Assembly: GCA_013041975.1 (NCBI GenBank)
Contig: JABDQZ010000063.1
Coordinates: forward strand, 1-6,584
Source of the DNA: Gammaproteobacteria bacterium
GTDB lineage: Bacteria; Pseudomonadota; Gammaproteobacteria; Chromatiales; Chromatiaceae
Direction: 5' to 3'
Length of the DNA: 6,584 nt
The notes under the pieces were generated by a model. That model saw only the letters and a list, made by a program, of their open reading frames with translations. It was not told the DNA's origin and made no database searches. Each line of letters starts with the position of its first letter. Positions within the stretch are counted from its first letter, which is position 1. The translations under genes were made by a program, and so were the position numbers. Shown here one piece after another: positions 1 to 5,977 of this stretch.

Positions 1-2298
1 TTCAGCTGAAGCCAGGGAAAGCAATTCCTGCAATGAGATGGCTTCAGGCCCGGAAGCTCCCATGAAGTATTTTGAACGATGAGCATTTTCAGCCTGGAAT
101 TTGACGAGTTTGTATTCGGGAAACTTCACTTTATATTTTAACTTCCAAACCGTCAGTTCAGATAATGTATGCTGGAACTTGCGTTTGGTTTCACGAATCA
201 CAAAAGGCACTTCCCTGGGGTCTCCAATCATTTCGAAGCGTTCACCCAGCACGGCTTTCAAACCATCCAGCGTGGTGAAGTTTTCACCGACATGATCCTT
301 GAAGCCACCCAGCCAGTTTTCACGATCGGTAAAGTCTTCAAGCCAGGTATAGGGTGATGCAAGAATCAGTAATCCCCTGGTATTCATGCGTTCATGGATC
401 ATTGATAGAAATTCCTGGGGTGCATACAGGCGATCGATCAGGTTACCGGCAAATATCAGGTCATAACCTGTATACTTTTCATTCAGGTTGCAGGCATCAC
501 CCTGCATGAAATGACAACGCTCGGCCGTGGCATCGAGCGCCAGGCCGGATAATTGCGTTTCACGAAAGCTGACCAGTTCACCTTCGTCTCTGATTGTGTA
601 GCGTTTGATACCGGCATTTTGCAGCTCCACCGCAGCCGAAATAAAACGCGCTGAAAAATCCAGCGCATCAACATGTTCAAAATGCAGTGCCAGCTCCAAT
701 GAGCTTCTACCCACAGCACAACCGATATCCAGAGCCTTTGAATGATCTATACCTGCTGCTTTTGCTTCAGTGATACAAATATCGGCACAGGCTTTAGCGA
801 AATTGGCGACACCAAAGTACTCATCACCATAATGAAACTCCAGGTACTGGGAAACCAGCTCATCGGTTTCGTAGGGATTACCTTCAATATCCAGCTCGGC
901 ATCTGACTCGATGTATCGAAAGCCTGCATGCTGAAAGAAGTGCCTTCTGAAAGCATAACGCGAATCTTTAATCGCATAGTTACCGCTTGAAATAAAACAG
1001 CCGCCTTTGATCATGTTATGTTTGCCATCAAAGGTTGGTGTTGAAAAATCATCATAGACAGGATGCACCTTAAAGCCGGGATAACCGTCAATGGGCGTTT
1101 CCGTCCACTGCCAGACATTGCCAATCACATCATAAAAATCCTGGCCATCAAGTGTCACTGCAAACTGGTTTACCGGACATGCAGAAGCCCAGTATTCGAG
1201 ATTGATATTACCAGGCGCCTTATCCCAGTCAGGTAAATCCGTTTCCAGCCGGTTTCGTAAGGCATACCATTCAGCTTCGGTTGGCAGGCGGATCGGCTTA
1301 CCCGTCTGTTCTGCTTTCCAGTTGCAAAATGCCTTGGCTTCCAGGTAATTAACATCCACCGGCCAGTCCCATGGCATATCCATGACACTTGTCATGCTGC
1401 GATACAGGTAATCACCATTATCCGCCACCCAGAATGCAGGATGTGTTGCTTTGGTAAACGCCAGCCAGCCCTGCCCCTCTTCGGTCCAGTAGCCTTGGTT
1501 TTGATAACCGCCGGCGTTGACGAATTCCAGGTACTCCTGGTTGGATACCAGGAACTGGCTGGCTTTGTAATTTTCAACCTGAAAAGTCTGCTGGCCATAT
1601 TCATTGTCCCAACCATAGAGGCGATCATCCAGAGATTTACCCAGCGTTATTTCACCTCCACTGACAGGTAACAACTGGTTAAGCGGCGCTGTGTCATGAT
1701 GAATATCGCATTCTGGAAACAGAACATGAGGTTTAACCAAATCAACCGGTAACTGGCGAATCAATACCGAAGAGGTTTCCAGATGAATACGCTCATGTTC
1801 GATACCCATCATGATGATCCACATTGGATCATCCCAGCCTATAGGCAGGCCCAGGGGCGCATTCATAATAAAGTCATCCACCAGGTCACGCACCTTGTTA
1901 CGGTATTGCGTGACTTGCTGTGGCGTTGGCCAGGTGTAATGGGATTCATCGAGGTCATCCCACGACATTTCATCAACACCGATGGCCAGCATCGATTCCA
2001 GTTCCGGATCAAGGCGAGATGGAATCAGTTTGGCGACATGCAGTTTATTAATAAAAAATACGGCGGTATGACCATAGTAGAAAATCAGGGGATGACGTAA
2101 TGAAGTTGCCTTTGTGTAGTAGGCCTTTTCATTTACCAGGCACTCGAAAATTCGCTCATACAAGGTGAAAGTCTGATGAAAGTATTCGCGGATTTCCTGA
2201 CGCTTGGATTCGACATCATCTCCCGTCAGTAAAATGGCACCTGTTGCTGAAAGTTGTTCGATGTCGGGTGAATTTATCTCTCTTGCAGAATTTTCCAT
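1..2298 (-). CDS. ovoA: 5-histidylcysteine sulfoxide synthase / 4-mercaptohistidine N-methyltransferase OvoA, 3' end outside window
   Basis: Cytosolic mononuclear non-heme iron enzyme. By family knowledge it couples L-cysteine oxidatively to C5 of L-histidine, giving 5-histidylcysteine sulfoxide, and its C-terminal domain N-methylates the later 5-thiohistidine to ovothiol A. The minus frame is open for 766 codons up to the left edge with no stop. Residues about 1-190 are DinB-like; the iron ligands are probably H77 (in YYGH), H168 and H172 (in EHERIHLE). Residues about 212-465 are FGE-sulfatase-like, with LPTEAEW at 338-344, GNVWQW at 393-398 and RYAFRRHFFQHAGFRY at 447-462. Residues about 480-720 are a class I SAM methyltransferase with LDIGCAVGR at 523-531. 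The ATG is fixed by an in-frame TAA about 45 bases upstream with no other ATG between; its ribosome site is weak. The frame runs at least 46 residues beyond the expected methyltransferase end near W718 (see findings). It is divergent from metY. Confidence 0.93.
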   Translation of the reverse strand, partial: MENSAREINSPDIEQLSATGAILLTGDDVESKRQEIREYFHQTFTLYERIFECLVNEKAYYTKATSLRHPLIFYYGHTAVFFINKLHVAKLIPSRLDPELESMLAIGVDEMSWDDLDESHYTWPTPQQVTQYRNKVRDLVDDFIMNAPLGLPIGWDDPMWIIMMGIEHERIHLETSSVLIRQLPVDLVKPHVLFPECDIHHDTAPLNQLLPVSGGEITLGKSLDDRLYGWDNEYGQQTFQVENYKASQFLVSNQEYLEFVNAGGYQNQGYWTEEGQGWLAFTKATHPAFWVADNGDYLYRSMTSVMDMPWDWPVDVNYLEAKAFCNWKAEQTGKPIRLPTEAEWYALRNRLETDLPDWDKAPGNINLEYWASACPVNQFAVTLDGQDFYDVIGNVWQWTETPIDGYPGFKVHPVYDDFSTPTFDGKHNMIKGGCFISSGNYAIKDSRYAFRRHFFQHAGFRYIESDAELDIEGNPYETDELVSQYLEFHYGDEYFGVANFAKACADICITEAKAAGIDHSKALDIGCAVGRSSLELALHFEHVDALDFSARFISAAVELQNAGIKRYTIRDEGELVSFRETQLSGLALDATAERCHFMQGDACNLNEKYTGYDLIFAGNLIDRLYAPQEFLSMIHERMNTRGLLILASPYTWLEDFTDRENWLGGFKDHVGENFTTLDGLKAVLGERFEMIGDPREVPFVIRETKRKFQHTLSELTVWKLKYKVKFPEYKLVKFQAENAHRSKYFMGASGPEAISLQELLSLASAE

Positions 2299-2382
2299 GG
2301 TAATTTCGCTTGCCTTGCAGCCATACGCTGATATGGTTTGTGTGTTAAAAAATTACAAAACAATACCGAATAAGGAGGAACA
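2299..2382. promoter_or_regulatory. Divergent intergenic region between ovoA and metY
   Basis: These 84 bp must carry the 5' signals of both head-to-head genes unless a promoter lies inside a coding region. A weak plus-strand promoter candidate is TTGCCT at 2310-2315, a 16-bp spacer, then TATGGT at 2332-2337. The stretch 2341-2371 is AT-rich. I could not assign a convincing minus-strand promoter for ovoA, and I see no MetJ, MetR or other recognisable operator. The regulatory role is inferred from position. Confidence 0.4.
2372..2378 (+). promoter_or_regulatory. Strong Shine-Dalgarno site of metY
   Basis: AAGGAGG is a near-perfect anti-16S match and ends 4 bases before the ATG at 2383. It fixes the metY start and suggests efficient translation, in contrast to the weak site in front of the divergent ovoA. 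Confidence 0.85.
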
Positions 2383-3657
2383 ATGAAACTCGAATCATTG
2401 GCGCTACACCACGGCTACGAATCAGAACCCACCACCAAGTCAGCTGCCGTTCCCATCTACCAGACCACGTCCTACACCTTTGACGACACGCAACATGGCG
2501 CCGATCTGTTTGACCTTAAAGTTCCAGGCAACATTTATACCCGCATCATGAACCCCACCACGGCCGTGCTCGAGCAGCGTCTGGCTGAAATGGAAGGCGG
2601 TATTGGCGGGCTTGCCGTTGCCTCTGGCATGGCGGCGATCACCTATGCGATCCAGTGCATTACCCGTTCCGGTGACAATATTGTCAGTATCAGCCAGTTA
2701 TATGGTGGCACCTACAACCTGTTTGCTCATACCTTCCCCCAACAGGGCATTGATGTGCGCATGGCCTCGTTTGATGACTATGAAGGAATGGAAGCACTGA
2801 TTGATGACAAAACCAGGGCGGTTTTCTGTGAATCCATCGGTAATCCTGCCGGTAACGTTGTAAATATCAAAAAACTGGCTGAAATTGCCCACAAACATGG
2901 AATTCCACTAATCGTCGACAATACCGTGGCAACACCATTCCTGTGCAAACCCTTCGATCTGGGTGCAGATATTATTGTGCATGCCTTGACCAAATACATT
3001 GGCGGGCATGGCACCACGATCGGCGGCATGATTGTCGATTCAGGTAAATTTGACTGGGCAGCCAACAAGGAAAGGTTTCCAATGCTCAATGAGCCAGACC
3101 CCTCCTATCATGGCGTGGTTTATACCGAAGCACTGGGGCCTGCAGCGTATATCGGCCGCTGCCGTGTTGTACCGTTGCGTAATACCGGTGCAGCGCTTTC
3201 GCCTCACAGTGCTTTTTTGATCCTGCAGGGCCTGGAAACACTTGGTCTGCGCATGGAGAGACACTGTGAAAATGCTGAAAAAGTGGCCGCTTATCTCAAG
3301 GCTCACCCGAAAGTTCACTGGGTTAACTACGCCGCAATGGAAGACAGCGCGCATTATGCCAACTGCCAGGAGATCTGCGGTGGCAAGGCTTCAGGTATTC
3401 TGAGCTTTGGTGTGCAGGGCGGCCGCGCAGGCGGCACACAATTTATCGATGCGCTGCAAATGATACTGCGACTGGTCAACATCGGTGATGCCAAGTCACT
3501 GGCTTGTCACCCTGCAACAACCACTCACCGTCAGCTGGGACCCGACGAGCTGGCCACTGCCGGCGTTTCGGAAGACCTGGTGCGTCTTTCAATCGGTATT
3601 GAACATATTGACGATATTATTGCGGATATTGACCAGGCGCTTGAAGCGGTAAGCTAG
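2383..3657 (+). CDS. metY: O-acetylhomoserine aminocarboxypropyltransferase (sulfhydrylase), PLP-dependent
   Basis: Cytosolic enzyme of the Cys/Met-metabolism PLP family (fold type I). It would make homocysteine from O-acetyl-L-homoserine and sulfide, feeding direct-sulfhydrylation methionine synthesis; some members also have cysteine synthase activity. The 424 residues match the usual MetY length. Visible family signatures are IYTRIMNPT with Y52 and R54 (phosphate contacts from the partner subunit), ASGMAAI at 80-86, YGGTYNLF starting at the cofactor-stacking Y107, VDNTVATP with D179 (pyridine nitrogen), and HALTKYIGGHG with the Schiff-base lysine K204. Position -3 from this lysine is Ala where many relatives have Ser; I think this is a tolerated variant. 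The ATG has an excellent Shine-Dalgarno site. The gene is divergent from ovoA, so both may draw on the same sulfur supply. Cystathionine gamma-synthase or methionine gamma-lyase is less likely, given the overall MetY-like sequence and length. Substrate choice (acetyl versus succinyl homoserine) is not provable here. Confidence 0.92.
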   Translation: MKLESLALHHGYESEPTTKSAAVPIYQTTSYTFDDTQHGADLFDLKVPGNIYTRIMNPTTAVLEQRLAEMEGGIGGLAVASGMAAITYAIQCITRSGDNIVSISQLYGGTYNLFAHTFPQQGIDVRMASFDDYEGMEALIDDKTRAVFCESIGNPAGNVVNIKKLAEIAHKHGIPLIVDNTVATPFLCKPFDLGADIIVHALTKYIGGHGTTIGGMIVDSGKFDWAANKERFPMLNEPDPSYHGVVYTEALGPAAYIGRCRVVPLRNTGAALSPHSAFLILQGLETLGLRMERHCENAEKVAAYLKAHPKVHWVNYAAMEDSAHYANCQEICGGKASGILSFGVQGGRAGGTQFIDALQMILRLVNIGDAKSLACHPATTTHRQLGPDELATAGVSEDLVRLSIGIEHIDDIIADIDQALEAVS

Positions 3658-3668
3658 CCATTCCCTCA

Positions 3669-3690
3669 CCCCTCTCCCAATGGAGAGGGG
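3669..3690. repeat. Perfect 9-bp palindrome, REP-like element or weak terminator
   Basis: CCCCTCTCC at 3669-3677 and GGAGAGGGG at 3682-3690 form a perfect GC-rich stem around a 4-base CAAT loop, 12 bp after the metY stop. No T-run follows (AACTTCTGC comes next), so it is not a canonical intrinsic terminator. The CCCTCACCCCTCTCCC...GGAGAGGGG pattern resembles short dispersed intergenic palindromes common in proteobacterial genomes. It could still protect the metY mRNA 3' end or attenuate read-through. Confidence 0.65.
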
Positions 3691-3764
3691 AACTTCTGCA
3701 TACCCTAAAATCTACAGAGGATTATTGCAGGAAATCAAACCCGTTCTGGTTTACATTAAGGTTA

Positions 3765-4796
3765 ATGGAATCATTAGCTAACATCGTCCAAAAAAACTGT
3801 CATATCTCTGATGCCCGCTTTGCCGGTAATTATACCTTGTGTATTTATCTGCTGAAAATGCGCGAATACTATCGCTGGGAACAAAACATTCCCTACACGT
3901 CAAAACTGTCTTATGACCAGATCGGTTCCTGGCTGGCCGCAAGAGAAGGCCTTTGGGATGAGGTTGAAGAAAATGATTACCACTCATTACCTATCGGTAA
4001 TGCAATTTTCGATCCCCTTGACAATGAGCTTGTCAATCAGCAACTGGAACAGCACAAACTGATTTACAGTGGTGGCTATGCCAGTTATGGCAAACCGGTT
4101 TTCTTTCTGGCAGAAATGGAACGTAAAACCGTTTTTGAAGATTATACCCTGTATGTTGCCGGTCATGAGCTGGCGCGTGATTTAACCGCCCCGCCCGGCA
4201 TGGCAAGCAATAAAACCATTTTTATCCGTAAGGAATCATTGCGGCGTTTCATCTGGGAAAAATTTGAAGAATCGCACTGGCATAAACAGGAAAACCCGCT
4301 GGCCAGGGCCCTTGCCTGCTACGATTTCCATAACCAGCCGGATCAGTCACTGGAAAACATGGCCAGCATGGAAACCGATACCGTCCTGCATCATGAAATT
4401 GGAGAAATTCAGGCCAGCAAGGTACTTGGCGATGTATGGGATAAAATGGTCATGGATATGCCGCGATCACAAATTGAATTCATGGCAAGAGCTATCAAGG
4501 ACCATATTGCAGATGCCGTTTCCACACTGCCAAGACTGATCGAAAACAGGGAAGATGCCCAGATTCATTTTTACTTTGCGAATTTCACCGCCATGAGAAA
4601 AATGCTGTTCCCCTCGCTTTACGAAGCCTACCAGGTATGGCAGCAGCAGGGATCCATCAGCGCCCTGGAAGAATTGACTGAGCGCTCCAAAGAGCACTGG
4701 ACGGCCCTGGCAGCGCAAATGCTGGAAATTTTCGATGCCAGCCAGGTCGATGGATACAGCGAAATGCAGGCACTGATAGAGTCGAAATCTCTCTAA
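3765..4796 (+). CDS. Conserved protein of unknown function, probably Sfum_1244 family
   Basis: A 343-residue soluble protein without signal peptide or membrane segment. I recognise the overall pattern as the uncharacterised Sfum_1244 family of proteobacteria, from memory of its conserved features: an N-terminal NCHISDARFAGNYTLCIYLL block (residues 11-30), a following MREYYRWE, a central YTLYVAGHELARDL and an IFIRKESLRR segment. No catalytic role is known to me. The HHEIGE stretch (H209, H210, E211, E214) and HELARD could bind a metal, but this is speculation and it is not a standard HExxH protease motif. The ATG is preceded by TAAGG at 3757-3761 with a short 3-base spacing. It lies 107 bp after metY, behind the hairpin, so it may or may not be cotranscribed with it. 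It converges on the lipoprotein gene with 6 bp between stops, and I see no clear terminator hairpin there. Confidence 0.8.
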   Translation: MESLANIVQKNCHISDARFAGNYTLCIYLLKMREYYRWEQNIPYTSKLSYDQIGSWLAAREGLWDEVEENDYHSLPIGNAIFDPLDNELVNQQLEQHKLIYSGGYASYGKPVFFLAEMERKTVFEDYTLYVAGHELARDLTAPPGMASNKTIFIRKESLRRFIWEKFEESHWHKQENPLARALACYDFHNQPDQSLENMASMETDTVLHHEIGEIQASKVLGDVWDKMVMDMPRSQIEFMARAIKDHIADAVSTLPRLIENREDAQIHFYFANFTAMRKMLFPSLYEAYQVWQQQGSISALEELTERSKEHWTALAAQMLEIFDASQVDGYSEMQALIESKSL

Positions 4797-4802
4797 TCAG
4801 GC

Positions 4803-5267
4803 CTACTCCTGGAGTTTCATTTTTACTTGTTCAACCGTTTCTGAAACCTTTTCCATCGGCACCTTAATCGCTTCCTTGCCTTGCTTCAGCATAATTTCGT
4901 TAATTTTTTTCGCCCACATCATGCTCTCCAGCACTATTCCATCCTGTGTAACTTTAGAAGGATAAGTTGCGTAAGCTGTAGCCGGGTTGGCCAGGTTCAT
5001 GGCATTTTCGTCAGTGGTGTCATAGGCGTAATAACAACGAGTTTCACCTTCTCCGGATTCAGACTTGTACCTGACAATCACTTCAAGATCATCATATCCC
5101 TTGAATTGCATATCCTCTGCCAGCCAGTCAGACTTCTGATAGTCACCAAAAACCAGATCCCCGGCCAGTTGCTTGCATAACGTCAATTGCACGTCCTCAG
5201 TTGAACCTGAGCAGGCTGCAAGAAGTAATACCGCAACGGATGCGCTGAATCGCTTGAACGCTTTCAT
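4803..5267 (-). CDS. Small predicted outer-membrane lipoprotein, function unknown
   Basis: A 154-residue protein with a textbook lipoprotein signal: basic n-region MKAFKRF, hydrophobic VAVLLLAA, and lipobox LAAC with the lipidated Cys at residue 19. The next residue is Ser rather than Asp, which favours sorting to the outer membrane by the usual Lol rule. The mature part has two more cysteines, C31 and C78, which could form a disulfide, followed by a mixed alpha/beta-looking region and a charged C-terminal helix (about 124-154, rich in Lys, Glu and Met). I do not recognise a family. The start is supported by an AGGA site 7 bases upstream. A weak promoter candidate on this strand is TTGCCT (complement of 5313-5318), 17 bp, then TAAAAA (complement of 5290-5295). 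The gene stands alone, convergent with the upstream plus-strand gene and divergent from the secreted-protein operon. Confidence 0.85.
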   Translation of the reverse strand: MKAFKRFSASVAVLLLAACSGSTEDVQLTLCKQLAGDLVFGDYQKSDWLAEDMQFKGYDDLEVIVRYKSESGEGETRCYYAYDTTDENAMNLANPATAYATYPSKVTQDGIVLESMMWAKKINEIMLKQGKEAIKVPMEKVSETVEQVKMKLQE

Positions 5268-5422
5268 AAATATTTCCTGTTCGATTATTTTTTTACGTAA
5301 GATACCAATTTAAGGCAATCATGTTAGCGGATACAGTTAAAGTAAACCATTAAATATCGGCATGGTAATTGCATTTATCCGGGTAACGACAAAATTATGA
5401 CTTGTTATTTATCTGGATTGAA
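5268..5422. promoter_or_regulatory. AT-rich divergent intergenic region with candidate promoter for the secreted-protein operon
   Basis: This 155-bp stretch separates the lipoprotein gene from the right-hand operon. A plus-strand candidate is TTGCAT at 5369-5374, 18 bp, then AATTAT at 5393-5398, each matching four of six consensus positions. It would start transcription near 5405 and leave a short leader before the ATG at 5423. No operator or riboswitch is recognisable. The call is weak and rests on base matches and position only. Confidence 0.3.
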
Positions 5423-5977
5423 ATGCAACATATCGAAAATAACCCAGCATCCAAGCCTGCGATAAAAACAGCAACTTATCTGTTTTTATCGATATTTTTT
5501 CTTCCCATGGTAGCACTTGCTGAAGCAGCTCCTGCATCTGCAAAGACACCAGCAACTAATTCATTGACCCAGGCGCTCGGCCACTGGGGCGTCAAAAATT
5601 GCAGCGAACGGATGAACCAGCTTTCTGGTTTTGTGGGTTATAACAAATCCTCAGCCGCCATGGCTTTAATGCCGCCTTCCCAGGTAAATCAGCGCATGCT
5701 CCCTATTGCCATGGAGATTCCAACAGAAAACGGGGCAGCCTATGTTTCAGCCAACTTTGCTCCCAATCAAGCCAACCACTGTGGCGCCAGTTATGATGCT
5801 GTTGTCTATTGGGAACAAGGCTGTGCTGATATCGCTGAAAACCGTTTCAAGGCATATAAAAATATCGGTGCCCTGGGAAATGAAATGACTGTGCTTGACG
5901 GTGGCATAGCAACCAAGGTTTTCCTGATGCCCGCCGGCTCAGGGTGTGTATCGATCAAAAAAGAAGTGGTGCTGTAG
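5423..5977 (+). CDS. Secreted four-cysteine protein of unknown function
   Basis: A 184-residue protein with a Sec-type signal: a polar n-region with K11 and K15, a hydrophobic core from about Y19 to L32, and a likely cleavage after ALA at residue 33 ahead of an Ala/Pro/Ser/Thr-rich linker (34-50). The mature domain has exactly four cysteines (C60, C120, C134, C175), which could form two disulfides in the periplasm or outside the cell. I chose the ATG at 5423 over an in-frame TTG at 5402. The ATG has a modest GGA site 5 bases upstream and gives a more normal signal peptide, while the TTG lacks any ribosome site and precedes the candidate transcription start. No known family is recognised. Its stop codon abuts the ATG of the repetitive secreted protein downstream, so the two are almost certainly cotranscribed and translationally coupled. 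A role as its partner, chaperone or co-secreted subunit is inferred from that linkage only. Confidence 0.8.
   Translation: MQHIENNPASKPAIKTATYLFLSIFFLPMVALAEAAPASAKTPATNSLTQALGHWGVKNCSERMNQLSGFVGYNKSSAAMALMPPSQVNQRMLPIAMEIPTENGAAYVSANFAPNQANHCGASYDAVVYWEQGCADIAENRFKAYKNIGALGNEMTVLDGGIATKVFLMPAGSGCVSIKKEVVL

Noticed and set aside
483..1628. Several short minus-strand open frames of 72-78 codons
   Set aside because: They lie in other frames of the same strand as ovoA. The ovoA frame is continuously open through all of them and carries recognisable catalytic motifs.
1783..2100. Plus-strand open frame of 105 codons
   Set aside because: It is antisense to the DinB-like domain of ovoA, including the iron-binding motif, and has no family resemblance of its own.
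3040..3354. Minus-strand open frame of 104 codons inside metY
   Set aside because: It is antisense to the conserved PLP enzyme and has no independent support.
4797..4820. Possible bidirectional terminator between the convergent genes
   Set aside because: Only a 4-bp CAGG/CCTG pairing is visible and it lies partly inside the lipoprotein coding end, with no adjacent T-run; too weak to call.
4881..5180. Plus-strand open frame of 99 codons opposite the lipoprotein gene
   Set aside because: It is antisense to a gene with a lipobox and good ribosome site, and its product shows no coherent features.
5402..5422. Upstream TTG start adding seven residues to the secreted four-cysteine protein
   Set aside because: There is no Shine-Dalgarno site before the TTG, the added residues MLFIWIE spoil the signal-peptide n-region, and the candidate transcription start lies downstream of it.
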